A stretch of 64,000 nt of DNA from a bacterium (lineage in GTDB: Bacteria; Hydrothermota; UBA3073; JACQXS01; JAQTXJ01). A model generated the notes under the pieces. The model was not told where the DNA came from. It saw only the letters and a list, made by a program, of their open reading frames with translations, and searched no databases. Location of the stretch: positions 124,001 to 188,000 of the forward strand of contig JAQUPX010000003.1 of NCBI GenBank assembly GCA_028716385.1, written 5' to 3'. Positions 52,984 through 62,853 of this stretch are shown piece by piece. The position numbers and the translations under genes are program-made. How positions within the stretch are numbered: position 1 is the stretch's first letter; the number at the start of each line of letters is the position of its first letter.

Positions 52984-53003
52984 GCTAAAAATTAGGGGGA
53001 TCT

Positions 53004-54146
53004 ATGGATTTTGAATTAAATGCAGACCAAAAAATGTTACAGGAAATGATTCGTAAATTCGCTAAGGCAGAAATAGAGCCTATGGCGGCAGAGATAGATA
53101 GAGATGCTAAATTTCCAAAAGAAAATATAAAAAAGTTGGGAAAGTTAGGGCTAATGGGAGTTGTAGTGCCTGAAACGTATGGCGGCGCCGGATTTGATTT
53201 TTTCTCACTTGCTATTGTAGTAGAAGAACTCTCCAAAGTTTGTCCCTCTACCGGGGTTATTGTTGCCGTCCATAATGCTCTTATCTGCTATTCCATTTAC
53301 AATTTTGGAACCGAAGAACAGAAGAAAAAATGGCTGCCATTCCTTTGTAAAGGAGAAAAAATAGGCGCAATAGGAATTACTGAACCCAATGCAGGGTCAG
53401 ATGTGGCAGGAATGGAATCAATCGCCGTATCAGATGGAGATAATTATATACTTAACGGGACAAAAAGATTTATTACTAATGCCGGGGAAGCAGGCGTTTT
53501 CATTGTTTTTGCTTACACTAATAAAGAATTAAAACATAAAGGGATAAGTGCTTTTGTAGTAGAACGAGACACCCCCGGATTTACGATAGGAAAACATGAG
53601 GATTTAATGGGAATGAGAGGAACTTCTAATTCCGAGTTAATGTTTGAGAACGTAAAAATACCCAAAACTAATCTTCTCGGCAAAGAAGGAGATGGATTCA
53701 AGATTTGTATGCATTTGCTTGATGTATCAAGAATTGATATTGGTGCACAAGCATTAGGTGTTGCGGAAGGCGCTTTTGATACAGCACTAAAATATGCAAA
53801 AGAAAGAAAAGTATTTGATAAACCAATCGCTGAATTCCAGTTGATTCAGGCAATGATTACAGAAATGGCAACACAAATAGAGGCGGCAAGGTGGCTTGTT
53901 TATTATGCGGCTTATTGTAAAGATAGTGGAATACCTAAATTCTCAAGATATTCCGCAATGGCAAAATTTTTCGCCTCAGAAACGGCAGTTAACGTATCAA
54001 GAAAAGCGTTGCAAATCCATGGCGGTTATGGGTATACAAAAGACTATCCAATTGAGCGTTTTTACAGAGACGCTAAGATTTTAGAGATATATGAAGGAAC
54101 TTCTGAGATACAAAAACTTGTTATTGCAAGAGACATTTTGAAGTAA
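53004..54146 (+). CDS. Acyl-CoA dehydrogenase, short form
   Basis: 380 residues, standard length. ITEPNAGSDVAGMES, FITNAGEAGVFIVFAYT, ALKYAKERKVFDKPI and LQIHGGYGYTKDYPIERFYRDAKILEIYEGTSEIQ carry the FAD, substrate and catalytic (Glu of YEGT) features. First gene of a close-set series with a bactofilin, thiC, hypB and hypA (gaps of 12, 3, 13 and 25 bases). ETF subunits encoded at 29774-31714 are its likely acceptor. Confidence 0.93.
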   Translation: MDFELNADQKMLQEMIRKFAKAEIEPMAAEIDRDAKFPKENIKKLGKLGLMGVVVPETYGGAGFDFFSLAIVVEELSKVCPSTGVIVAVHNALICYSIYNFGTEEQKKKWLPFLCKGEKIGAIGITEPNAGSDVAGMESIAVSDGDNYILNGTKRFITNAGEAGVFIVFAYTNKELKHKGISAFVVERDTPGFTIGKHEDLMGMRGTSNSELMFENVKIPKTNLLGKEGDGFKICMHLLDVSRIDIGAQALGVAEGAFDTALKYAKERKVFDKPIAEFQLIQAMITEMATQIEAARWLVYYAAYCKDSGIPKFSRYSAMAKFFASETAVNVSRKALQIHGGYGYTKDYPIERFYRDAKILEIYEGTSEIQKLVIARDILK

Positions 54147-54158
54147 AGGAGGTGTGCA

Positions 54159-54566
54159 ATGAAAGAACCAAGAGCTACCATTACTAATATCATTGGTGTT
54201 GGAACAATAGTCAACGGAAGACTTAAAGTAGAAGGAAGTATACGAGTTGATGGAACCGTAGAAGGTAATCTTGATGTTACGGAAGCTATCATTATTGGCA
54301 AAACAGGTAAAGTAAGAGGAGATATTCATGCAAAAGAATTTATGCTTGCCGGCAGCATAGACGGAAATATATTTATAAGCGGAAGAGCAGAATTCGGAAC
54401 AGGTTCAAGACTTAAAGGTGATATAAAATGCAAGCAACTTATTATAGAAGAGGGAGTTATGTTTGATGGTAATTGTTCTATGAGCGATAGGGAAATGCAA
54501 TCAAAACCTCCATTCTTTAAGGGAACACGGGAAAAATCAACAGTAGGCGCTGGTGATTTAGATTAA
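54159..54566 (+). CDS. Bactofilin (polymer-forming cytoskeletal protein)
   Basis: 135 residues. The central region (GTIVNGRLKVEGSIRVDGTVEGNLDVTEAIIIGKTGKVRGDIHAKEFMLAGSIDGNIFISGRAEFGTGSRLKGDIKCKQL) is the repeating G-x(I/V)xG pattern of the bactofilin beta-helix; flexible ends. Polymerises into membrane-associated filaments that position cell-wall enzymes. Strong AAAGGAGGTGTG start. The next gene starts 3 bases after its stop. Confidence 0.9.
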   Translation: MKEPRATITNIIGVGTIVNGRLKVEGSIRVDGTVEGNLDVTEAIIIGKTGKVRGDIHAKEFMLAGSIDGNIFISGRAEFGTGSRLKGDIKCKQLIIEEGVMFDGNCSMSDREMQSKPPFFKGTREKSTVGAGDLD

Positions 54567-54569
54567 AAT

Positions 54570-55859
54570 ATGACACAGATTAGTTATGCACGTAAAGGGG
54601 AAATTACCCCGGAAATGAGGGCTGTTGCAAAACAAGAAGGATTATCACCTGAAATTATAGCTAAAGGAGTAGCAAACGGTGAAATCGTTATTACCTGCAA
54701 CTCAAAATACAGCTTAAAACATCCTTGTGGAATTGGCAAAGGTTTGAGAACTAAGATAAATGCTAATATTGGTTCTTCTACAGACTGCTGTGATATTAAA
54801 TTGGAGAAAAAGAAAGCTCAAGTTGCTAGAGAAGCAGGAGCAGATACGATTATGGATTTATCCACAGGCGGAGATTTAAGAAAATTCAGAAAAGTTATTC
54901 AGGAGACCTTTGCCGGCCCAATTGGAACAGTCCCTATATACCAGATAGCTACAGAAACAGTTAAATCAAAAGGCGGTATCGTTTTTATGACTTCTAATGA
55001 TATTTTCAAAGTCATAGAAGAACAGGCTAAAGATGGAGTAGATTTTATAACCGTACACTGCGGAGTTACTAGAGAAGTTTTCGATAGGTTATGCGCTCAA
55101 AAAAGAATTATGGATATCGTTTCAAGAGGAGCCGCATTTTTAATCACATGGATGTTAGCAAATAAAAAAGAAAATCCTTTATACGAACATTTTGACCGTT
55201 TGCTTGATATTGCATATAAATACGATGTTATTTTATCTCTTGGCGATGGATTCAGACCGGGAGCAATTGGTGATGCAACAGACAGAGCCCAAATCCAGGA
55301 ACTTCTTATACTTGGAGAACTTAAAGAAAGAGCAAATAAAAGAGGAGTGCAGGTAATGATAGAAGGTCCCGGGCATGTTCCTCTGAATGAAGTAGCAATG
55401 AACATACAATTGGAGAAAAAAATATGTCAGGGTGCACCATTTTATGTGTTAGGTCCAATAGTTACAGATATTGCCCCCGGATATGATGAAATAACAAGCG
55501 CCATAGGGGGAGCAATCGCAGCTTCCGCGGGAGCAGATTTTTTATGCTATGTTACTCCTGCAGAACACGGTGGATTACCCAATATAGATGAAGTAAGAAG
55601 AGGAATAATCGCATCAAAAATTGCAGCACACGCAGGAGACATTGTAAAGGGAATAAAAGGTGCAAAAGAAAGAGACAACGAGCTTTCAAAAGCAAGAAAA
55701 AAATTAGACTGGGATAGACAGACAAAATTAGCAATAGACCCCGAAATACTGAAAAAGTTTCGCTCGGAAAGAAAACCAAAAATGTCAGAAGTATGTACTA
55801 TGTGCGGTGATTACTGCGCAATAAAAATAGTAGAAGATGCAATAAAAAAACATAAATAA
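54570..55859 (+). CDS. thiC: Phosphomethylpyrimidine synthase
   Basis: 429 residues, the shorter ThiC form lacking the N-terminal domain of proteobacterial enzymes. TLSTGGDLR-like [35 protein letters not shown] and [13 protein letters not shown]-type motif (CxxCxxxC, residues about 411-419) that binds the catalytic 4Fe-4S cluster. Rearranges aminoimidazole ribotide to HMP-phosphate for thiamine using SAM. Starts 3 bases after the bactofilin stop, so there is no room for a TPP riboswitch; control must be from further upstream. Confidence 0.95.
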   Translation: MTQISYARKGEITPEMRAVAKQEGLSPEIIAKGVANGEIVITCNSKYSLKHPCGIGKGLRTKINANIGSSTDCCDIKLEKKKAQVAREAGADTIMDLSTGGDLRKFRKVIQETFAGPIGTVPIYQIATETVKSKGGIVFMTSNDIFKVIEEQAKDGVDFITVHCGVTREVFDRLCAQKRIMDIVSRGAAFLITWMLANKKENPLYEHFDRLLDIAYKYDVILSLGDGFRPGAIGDATDRAQIQELLILGELKERANKRGVQVMIEGPGHVPLNEVAMNIQLEKKICQGAPFYVLGPIVTDIAPGYDEITSAIGGAIAASAGADFLCYVTPAEHGGLPNIDEVRRGIIASKIAAHAGDIVKGIKGAKERDNELSKARKKLDWDRQTKLAIDPEILKKFRSERKPKMSEVCTMCGDYCAIKIVEDAIKKHK

Positions 55860-55872
55860 ACAAAAGGACGGA

Positions 55873-56586
55873 ATGCAAAGAAAAACTAAAATCACGAAAC
55901 ATCCCGCTGTGAGGGTGATAGAAAGTATTGATGGGGAAATTTTTGATATTGAGCTGTCCGAAGACCTTCTTAAAAAGAACAAAGAAATAGCCAAAGAAAA
56001 TAAAAAATTATTAGAAAAACATAATATTTTAGGAATTGATATTATGGGAGCAATAGGAGCAGGTAAAACCACATTAATAACAAAGATAGTAAGCATTTTA
56101 AGTAAAAAATATAAAATTGCCGTTTTGTGCGGAGATTTAACAACAACTCTGGATGCAGATATTATTAAATCTGCAGGAGCAGAAGTAATTCAGATAAATA
56201 CAGGAAAAGAATGTCATTTAGATGCCAATCTTGTAAGAAAAGCAATAAAAGCGCTTCCTCTAAATAAGCTTGATTTATTAATTATTGAAAATGTAGGAAA
56301 TCTTATATGTCCGGGAGAATTTGTACTCGGAACACACAAAAGAATGGTAGTCGTTTCCGTGACAGAAGGACCTTTTATGGTCGTAAAACATCCTTATATT
56401 TTTATGGAAGCTGATGTAGGAGTAATTAATAAAATAGAATTGAAAGATGTAATGGGCGTAGAACCTAAGAAATTACAATCTGCTATGAAAAAAATAAAAC
56501 CCGGTATAAAAGTTTTTGAAACCAGTGCACGAAAAAACATAGGAGTTGAACTTCTCGCCACTTTCATTAGTAAGTTATTAAAATAA
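55873..56586 (+). CDS. hypB: Hydrogenase/urease nickel incorporation GTPase
   Basis: 237 residues. G1 GAIGAGKTTL (about residues 59-68), CGDLTTTLDAD, NTGKECHLDA (metal/G-domain segment), NVGNLICPGEF and NKIEL. HypB loads nickel into hydrogenase (or other Ni enzymes) with HypA. The His-rich and CxxCGC N-terminal metal stores of some HypB are absent. Followed by hypA. Confidence 0.94.
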   Translation: MQRKTKITKHPAVRVIESIDGEIFDIELSEDLLKKNKEIAKENKKLLEKHNILGIDIMGAIGAGKTTLITKIVSILSKKYKIAVLCGDLTTTLDADIIKSAGAEVIQINTGKECHLDANLVRKAIKALPLNKLDLLIIENVGNLICPGEFVLGTHKRMVVVSVTEGPFMVVKHPYIFMEADVGVINKIELKDVMGVEPKKLQSAMKKIKPGIKVFETSARKNIGVELLATFISKLLK

Positions 56587-56611
56587 AAACTTCTTTAATC
56601 ACACATACAAA

Positions 56612-57013
56612 ATGCACGAATTCACAATTGCAAAAGAAATCGTTATGCATTTAAATGAATTTAAAAAACAACAGGACCGCCTAAAAATAATTGGCCTAAA
56701 TATTGAACTTGGCGAATTTACATTTGCAAACGAAGAACAAATTAAGTTCTGGATAAAAGAATTATTAAAAGACTCCCATAAAACCAAACTCAAAATTGCT
56801 ATAAAAAGAATAAAACCTGTTGTACATTGTAATAAGTGTGGTTACAGCGGAAATGTGAAATTTTCCGCTGACCCTGTATATCATTTTCTATTGCCGGATT
56901 TGAGATGTAAAAAATGCAATTCCAAGAGAATTGATTTGATAAAAGGGCGAGAGTGTAATCTGAAAAGCGTAAAAGTAGAAAAATTGGCTAAAAAAAGGAT
57001 GGGGTTACTTTAA
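56612..57013 (+). CDS. hypA: Hydrogenase maturation nickel-binding protein
   Basis: 133 residues. MHEFTIAKEI gives the N-terminal Met-His nickel site (His2; typical MHE start), and the zinc site CNKCGY...CKKCNS (about residues 71-74 and 98-101) is complete. Works with HypB. No hydrogenase structural gene or other hyp gene lies in the window. Its last 9 bases overlap the end of the convergent ABC exporter gene. Confidence 0.93.
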   Translation: MHEFTIAKEIVMHLNEFKKQQDRLKIIGLNIELGEFTFANEEQIKFWIKELLKDSHKTKLKIAIKRIKPVVHCNKCGYSGNVKFSADPVYHFLLPDLRCKKCNSKRIDLIKGRECNLKSVKVEKLAKKRMGLL

Positions 57014-58780
57014 CTCTGTTTGTGCAAGCTTCTGGTATAAATTCCCTGCTTTTATAAGTTCTTCATGAGTTCCTTCTTCTACTATTTTGCCTTCATTCAT
57101 AACAATTATACGATGCATATTCTGGACAGTTGACAGTCTGTGCGCTATAACGATTGCAGTCCTATTCTCAAGTAATTTTTGTATGGCTTCTTGCAACTTA
57201 GACTCCGTTACATTATCCAGGTGAGAAGTTGCTTCATCAAATATAAGAATCGGTGGGTTTTTATAAAGTACACGGGCAATTGCCAGTCTTTGCCTCTCCC
57301 CTCCTGATAATTTTACCCCCCTCTCCCCTATTACAGTATCGTATTTTAGTGGCATCTTGTTAATAAACTCATCTGCATTTGCAAGTTTGGCTGAAGAAAA
57401 TACTCTATCCTGGTCTATTGTAGAAAAACCATACGCAATATTATTTGACACAGTATCATTAAAGAGAATAGGGTCCTGGGTAACAAGCCCAATAATACCC
57501 CGTAGTTCTTTAATATATACCCTTTTAATATCAATATCGTCAATTGTAATAACACCTTCTGTCGGATCATAAAACCTAAGCAATAATTCGGTAAGCGTAG
57601 ATTTTCCTGCTCCGGATGGTCCAACAAGAGCAACATTTTCGCCTTTATTTATTTTTAACGATATATTGCTCAATACGGTTTGAGAAGTTTCATAACTAAA
57701 TTGCACTTCCTGAAACTTGATTTGTTTGTTAAAAGCAAGATGCGTAGGATTAGATATTTCCGTAATACTGGGTTTAATGTCCAGAATTCTATTTATCCTT
57801 ATTATAGCCTGAGTTCCTTCCTGCAGCTTAACATTTGCCATAGGCAATTGCCGTAACGCTTCCATAATTGATAACGTACAGGCAAGAAAAACAAGAAATC
57901 TGTCAGGTGTAAGGCTTTTAGCAATAAGAATTTCATAACTCCCATAACCTATTATTAAACAAGAACCAATAGCTGTGACAAGTTCAGCTAATGGGTTTCC
58001 GATTAAACTAACTCTTTCAAATTTTAGAGCAGACTTGAGATAATTTTGAGTAGATTTGAAGAATTTGGCTTTTTCAATAGGTTCAGCTAAAAAAGCTTTT
58101 ACTATTTTGATTCCACCTACAATTTCACCAAGTAAAGTTATAATTTTGCCCATATCTTCCTGAACCTTATTGCTTTTTTCCCTTAATTTTTTGGCAAGTT
58201 TATTCAGAATATATCCAAATAAAGGAAGGATTATGACACTTATCAACATAAGACGCCAGGATATATATGCCGCAAAACAAAGACAAACAAAAACAAGTAA
58301 TAATAGTCTTAAATACGCAAGCATCCCATCTTTAATTGAATCACGAATTTTTGATATATCGTTTGTTAATCTTGAAATTATTATACCTGTATTTGTCCCG
58401 TGAAAATAATCAAGAGAAAGCTTTTCTAAATGAGAATAAGTTTTATTTCTTATATCCTTGGTTATGTTTTCTTCCACTGATACTCCTAAATACCTATTAA
58501 TATAACTAAAAATCCCTTTGGACAAGAAAACTAAAACCAGCATTACCTGTATCTTTATAAGGGCAGAAAGTTTAGATTCTCCTAGAACCCAATTGTTAAA
58601 TTTGATTAATAAATCATAATGAGTATCCGGCAGTGCAGGTTTATTATAAAAAATTGCATTCAGGAAGGGAGATAATAAAGAGAGAGAAAACCCTGATACA
58701 AGTGCAAAAAGCATCATAAACGTAAAACATATAAAGAGTTTGGTTTTGTAATTAGCCAGATAAGGAGCAAATAGTTTCAT
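57005..58780 (-). CDS. MsbA-like ABC exporter (half-transporter)
   Basis: 591 residues. Six N-terminal membrane helices (residues about 10-310) and a C-terminal ATPase with Walker A GPSGAGKST, Q-loop LVTQDPILFND, signature LSGGERQRLAIARVL and Walker B ILIFDEATSHLD. Homodimeric exporter of the MsbA/lipid A and multidrug type; cargo unknown. Single gene, oriented toward hypA. A tRNA-Arg lies just upstream on the same strand. Confidence 0.92.
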   Translation of the reverse strand: MKLFAPYLANYKTKLFICFTFMMLFALVSGFSLSLLSPFLNAIFYNKPALPDTHYDLLIKFNNWVLGESKLSALIKIQVMLVLVFLSKGIFSYINRYLGVSVEENITKDIRNKTYSHLEKLSLDYFHGTNTGIIISRLTNDISKIRDSIKDGMLAYLRLLLLVFVCLCFAAYISWRLMLISVIILPLFGYILNKLAKKLREKSNKVQEDMGKIITLLGEIVGGIKIVKAFLAEPIEKAKFFKSTQNYLKSALKFERVSLIGNPLAELVTAIGSCLIIGYGSYEILIAKSLTPDRFLVFLACTLSIMEALRQLPMANVKLQEGTQAIIRINRILDIKPSITEISNPTHLAFNKQIKFQEVQFSYETSQTVLSNISLKINKGENVALVGPSGAGKSTLTELLLRFYDPTEGVITIDDIDIKRVYIKELRGIIGLVTQDPILFNDTVSNNIAYGFSTIDQDRVFSSAKLANADEFINKMPLKYDTVIGERGVKLSGGERQRLAIARVLYKNPPILIFDEATSHLDNVTESKLQEAIQKLLENRTAIVIAHRLSTVQNMHRIIVMNEGKIVEEGTHEELIKAGNLYQKLAQTELK

Positions 58781-58797
58781 TTTGTGTATAAATCTCC

Positions 58798-58871
58798 CGC
58801 GCCTGGAGGGATTTGAACCCCCAACCTTTGGATTCGAAGTCCACCACTCTATCCAGTTGAGCTACAGGCGC
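58798..58871 (-). tRNA. tRNA-Arg (TCG anticodon)
   Basis: Minus strand: acceptor GCGCCTG pairs with CAGGCGC, D arm GCTC..GAGT, anticodon stem GTGGA/TCCAA (one mismatch, the outer pair) with loop CTTCGAA (anticodon TCG), T arm GGGGG TTCAAAT CCCTC. CCA is not encoded. 74 nt. Confidence 0.92.
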
Positions 58872-59004
58872 ATAAAATAGAATTGTGCTCTAAAAATTAT
58901 TGTTTTGCAAGTAAAAAATTTATTCTATCCCAATTTGAGATTATAAAAAATAAAAACTTCTGTTTTAAATATTTATATATGTTTCTAAAGCCTATCCCCA
59001 AAAT

Positions 59005-59056
59005 AAAAATCAGGTTCAGATCGATACGAATTAGATACAATCTGAACCTGATTTTT
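59005..59056. terminator. Strong bidirectional hairpin terminator
   Basis: Perfect 17-bp inverted repeat: AAAAATCAGGTTCAGAT (59005-59021) and ATCTGAACCTGATTTTT (59040-59056). It lies directly downstream of the C1A protease gene (stop at 59063) and has A/T runs on both sides, so it can end transcription from both directions. Confidence 0.75.
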
Positions 59057-59062
59057 GAATTT

Positions 59063-61690
59063 TTACAAGATTAATTCTTTTGTTGCTCTGAATCCTTTTG
59101 TTTCAAGTCTATAAAGATAAACTCCTTGAGGCAATACATTACCTGCATCATCTTTTCTATTCCAATCTATTTCATAGTATCCCGTCTCTTTTTCTTCATT
59201 TATAAGCGTCTTTACCAGTCTCCCGATCCTATCATAGATTTTTAAACTTACATTAGTCTTTACAGGCACTTGATAACTAATCAAAACCTGCCCTTTAGCC
59301 GGATTTGGAGAAGATTGATAAAGTTTGTATTCACTTATAACTCTCGGTGCATTTGACTTGGTCGCTACAACAATACTGAAGTTGTTATTGCTCTGGTCGG
59401 AAACAGTAGTATTGGAAGAACTTGTTATCTTTACCTTGTAATCTGTTCCTACCACTTGAGCCGTAGGTATAGTCCAGTTATATGTTCCGGTATTAGAAAC
59501 ACTACTTATTATAGTGTTTTTAAATACCCCACCTTTGTATAAATCTATCTTCACATAACCGCTTAAACCAACGCTTGTCCACTTTATAGCGTTAACAGTT
59601 CCTCTTGCCCAACTTTCTCCACCATTAGGAGCCGTAACAGTTATTGTCGGAGCTGAAATCGAAAAATTGTTATTACTTTGGTCTGAAATAGCCGTATTGG
59701 ATACGCTTGTTATTTTTATCTTATAATCTGCCCCTATTGCTTGAGCTGTAGGTATCGTCCAATTGTATGTTCCGGTATTTCCGGTACTGCCTGTTATTGA
59801 AAGTTTAAATACTCCGGCTTTATACAACTCTATCTTTATATTGCCGGTCACTCCAACCGTTGACCATTTTATGGCATTAACGGATCCCTGTGTCCAGTTT
59901 TCTCCACCATTTGGTGTAATAACGGTAATGTTCGGAACGCTAATAGTAAAATTACTATTACTTTCATCCCAGATAGAAGTATTAGACACGCTTGTTACTC
60001 GTACTTTATAATCCGTTCCCAGTGTCTGTGTCGTAGGAATAGCCCAGCTGTATGTCCCGGAATTAGAAGTACTGCTTATTATGGTTTTATTCAGAACTCC
60101 GGCTTTATATAGATCTATCTTTACATTACCACTTACTCCGGCAGTTGACCATTTTACAGCACAAGTGCTGCCTGTTGCCCAATTTTCTCCACCATTTGGA
60201 GCAGTAACCGTAAGAGCCGGTCCCGTAACCGAAAAACAGTTATTACTTTCATCTAAAATAGAAGAATTGGTAGTACTCGTTATTCTTATTTTGTAATCCG
60301 CTCCTAAAGTCTGAGCTGCAGGAATATTCCAATAGTATGAACCGGTACTTCCAACATTGCTCGCTATAGTACTATTCAAAACTCCACCTTTGTATAGGCC
60401 TATATTCACACTACTCACTCCAACACTTGTCCATTTTATAGTATACGGACTTCCCGCTACCCAGCTTTCACCACCATTAGGAGTAGTAACTACAACGTTT
60501 GGAACAGTAATAGTAAAATAATTATCACTTTCATCATAAACTGAAGCATTAGATACACGACTTACTCTTATTTTATAATCAGCTCCGGTAGTTAAGCTCG
60601 TAGGAACAACCCAACTATAAATTCCGGTATTTGATACACTACTTACTATAGTACTGTTTAATACCCCACCTTTATATAAATCTATTTTTACATCACCGGT
60701 AACATTAAACCATTTTATAGTATAGGTATTGCCTTTTACAATAGTTTCTCCGCCATTAGGTGCGGTAAGTGCAATAAGAGCATAATCCGCATCAAGAGGC
60801 GAACCCGGGAACGCTGCATCATTAGCATATGCTATTCTAAAATAACCACCTTCTCCCCAACCTGTGCCCCATGAATTTTTTGCTATCCAGCAAGAATTAG
60901 CATCATCCCATCCAATAAGCACAACCGCATGTTGACCTGCAGCACCACCATATTGGTATGAGTATATTCCACCGGAATAATACCAAAAATCTTCATAGAC
61001 TTGCATAGTAACGGAAAGCGGGTTTTCCAATAAAACAGTTTTTATATTTGCTCCCGAAACGCTTTTGTAACCACTAATTTTCTTTACCTGAGATGCCCAA
61101 TCGGCACATCTGCTACATCCATCATCAGCAGCTGAATAAGGATCACAACTCTCCAGAGGAAGACCTGTGCTCTGGATAAAACTAAGCGCTTTATCAACAT
61201 ACCCTCCGCCACAACTTCCGGCGCCTGAACATGTAACTAATGTCTGTTCTGATAAATCATAATTAAGCGTAGGGTTATTTTCTCCTATATTTATCAATGC
61301 TTCTACCACACCAACAGCCGAAAATGCCCAGCAACTTCCACAACTTTTCTGATCTTTTATAGGACTTATCCAGTTAACTCCATCCTTATTTTTCCAATTA
61401 AAATAAGCAGGTAATGTTTTAACCTGTTTTACTTCTTTTTCGGGAATTTGTTCGTTAGAAATCAAAGTTCCAAGATAAGATTTCCTTTCTTCGGAAGTCA
61501 TTTTAGAAAATTGATTTTCTCCTGCAACCCATCCTGCACCTTTCTGTTTAAGAAAAGTATTTAATTTACTTATATCCGTACTTCCATCCGGTCTTGTAAT
61601 GTCATTGGCCGCAAAAAGTCTGCCAATGAAAAACAAACTCACGAATCCTGCTAATGTAGCTTTTGCTACATTAAATCTCCTTTTCCTCAT
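59063..61690 (-). CDS. Secreted papain-like (C1A) protease with five Ig-like repeats
   Basis: 875 residues. Signal peptide (FNVAKATLAGFVSLFFIGRLFA), a propeptide, then a C1A catalytic domain: CGSCWAFS with Cys120, GGGYVDKAL, QHAVVLIGW with His254 and KNSWGTGWGEGGYF with Asn272. Next come five repeats of about 92 residues (308-775), each (T/V)xPNGGExW...Y.IKW..VG.....I.LYK.GV...TGTYSW.IP......DYK(V/I), as in the Ser-Thr-rich GPI-anchored family. The tail (SSPNPAKGQVLISYQVP, GVYLYRLETKG) is the sorting domain. Probably an exported protease; a strong terminator lies at its 3' end. Confidence 0.92.
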   Translation of the reverse strand: MRKRRFNVAKATLAGFVSLFFIGRLFAANDITRPDGSTDISKLNTFLKQKGAGWVAGENQFSKMTSEERKSYLGTLISNEQIPEKEVKQVKTLPAYFNWKNKDGVNWISPIKDQKSCGSCWAFSAVGVVEALINIGENNPTLNYDLSEQTLVTCSGAGSCGGGYVDKALSFIQSTGLPLESCDPYSAADDGCSRCADWASQVKKISGYKSVSGANIKTVLLENPLSVTMQVYEDFWYYSGGIYSYQYGGAAGQHAVVLIGWDDANSCWIAKNSWGTGWGEGGYFRIAYANDAAFPGSPLDADYALIALTAPNGGETIVKGNTYTIKWFNVTGDVKIDLYKGGVLNSTIVSSVSNTGIYSWVVPTSLTTGADYKIRVSRVSNASVYDESDNYFTITVPNVVVTTPNGGESWVAGSPYTIKWTSVGVSSVNIGLYKGGVLNSTIASNVGSTGSYYWNIPAAQTLGADYKIRITSTTNSSILDESNNCFSVTGPALTVTAPNGGENWATGSTCAVKWSTAGVSGNVKIDLYKAGVLNKTIISSTSNSGTYSWAIPTTQTLGTDYKVRVTSVSNTSIWDESNSNFTISVPNITVITPNGGENWTQGSVNAIKWSTVGVTGNIKIELYKAGVFKLSITGSTGNTGTYNWTIPTAQAIGADYKIKITSVSNTAISDQSNNNFSISAPTITVTAPNGGESWARGTVNAIKWTSVGLSGYVKIDLYKGGVFKNTIISSVSNTGTYNWTIPTAQVVGTDYKVKITSSSNTTVSDQSNNNFSIVVATKSNAPRVISEYKLYQSSPNPAKGQVLISYQVPVKTNVSLKIYDRIGRLVKTLINEEKETGYYEIDWNRKDDAGNVLPQGVYLYRLETKGFRATKELIL

Positions 61691-61815
61691 ATCTTCCTCC
61701 TTTCTCCATAACTACATTAATTTATGATTTTTAAATTTTTCAATTAATACTTGCAGTTTTATTTTTGTCAATTAATAACTTCTATGGATATTTAAAGTTT
61801 CTACTCCCTTTTTAT

Positions 61816-62853
61816 TTAAGGAATCTTGGCTATTATTACAAGAATTAGGGAAATATACAATAACAAACTCAATAACCCAATGTATACAAAGTATTTATAT
61901 ATTTCCCTATAAAGAGTATATCTTTTTGTTTTTATATCTACTTTTTCCAATTTATCTATAGTTTTATAAATACCTTTAAGAGCATCGGGAGAATCTGCAC
62001 GAAAATATAACCCACTGGTAACGTCAGCGATTTTTTGTAATTGTTCTTCGTCTAACTGTTCTTTTACCTCCGCAAACCTTACACCAAGACCTGTTTGGAC
62101 CGGATATACGCTTATTCCTTTATTTCCCACGCCTATAGTATATATCTTTATGTTCATAGTTTTCGCAAGTTGCGACGCGGTCATCGGGTCTATTTTACCG
62201 GCATTATTTATCCCATCCGTTAAAAGAATAATAATTTTACTTTTCCCATCAGAATCTTTTATTCTGTTTACTGCTGTTGCAATACCCATTCCTACTGCAG
62301 TCCCATCTTCAATCATCCCAATTTTAGCTTCATCCAAAAGCTTTAGAAGTATGTTATAATCAAGAGTTAAAGGACATTGTGTAAATGCTTGTTGAGAAAA
62401 TAAAACCAGACCGATTCTATCCCCTTTTCTACCATTAATAAAGTCTTTAGCCGCATTTTTAGCAATTTGTAAACGGATAGGTAACGATTCCTGATGCCCA
62501 CTTCTTAACGTCCCTTCAATTTTATCCACACTATAATCAGGTGGAAAGTCAATAGTATTCATCGTAGAAGAAATATCCAATACGAGAATTATATCTATGC
62601 CTTTTGTAACGATTTCTTCATAAGTTTTTCCGATTTGAGGGCGCGCAAGACCTATTAATAATACGCCAATTGTAAAAACCTCAATAAATGGCAAGATTTT
62701 ATAAAGTTTTATTCTGAAAGATTCTTTTATTCCTGCAAAAGAATCAACGGAAGTAAATCTCATAGTTGAATGCTTTTTCTTAAGGTGCCACCAGAATATT
62801 AAAGGAAGAGAGAGTAATCCTAATAACCAATATGGAGATGCGAAATGAAACAT
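61816..62853 (-). CDS. batA: BatA-like von Willebrand factor A protein
   Basis: 345 residues. Membrane helices at both ends (about residues 8-20 and 318-340) and a central VWA domain with the MIDAS start ILVLDISSTM (DxSxT type), then GLVLFSQQAFTQCPLT and IILLTDGINNAG. Typical of the Bat (Bacteroides aerotolerance) operon: batA, batD-like and batE. The family's role is not settled (stress, oxygen tolerance or MoxR-linked assembly). Gap of 0 bases from the upstream gene. Confidence 0.9.
   Translation of the reverse strand: MFHFASPYWLLGLLSLPLIFWWHLKKKHSTMRFTSVDSFAGIKESFRIKLYKILPFIEVFTIGVLLIGLARPQIGKTYEEIVTKGIDIILVLDISSTMNTIDFPPDYSVDKIEGTLRSGHQESLPIRLQIAKNAAKDFINGRKGDRIGLVLFSQQAFTQCPLTLDYNILLKLLDEAKIGMIEDGTAVGMGIATAVNRIKDSDGKSKIIILLTDGINNAGKIDPMTASQLAKTMNIKIYTIGVGNKGISVYPVQTGLGVRFAEVKEQLDEEQLQKIADVTSGLYFRADSPDALKGIYKTIDKLEKVDIKTKRYTLYREIYKYFVYIGLLSLLLYISLILVIIAKIP

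Noticed and set aside
54540-54600. TPP riboswitch before thiC
   Set aside because: Only 3 bases separate the bactofilin stop and the thiC start; no thi-box words were seen just upstream.
55873-57013. Hydrogenase gene cluster
   Set aside because: Only hypB and hypA are present; no large or small subunit or other hyp genes are in the window.
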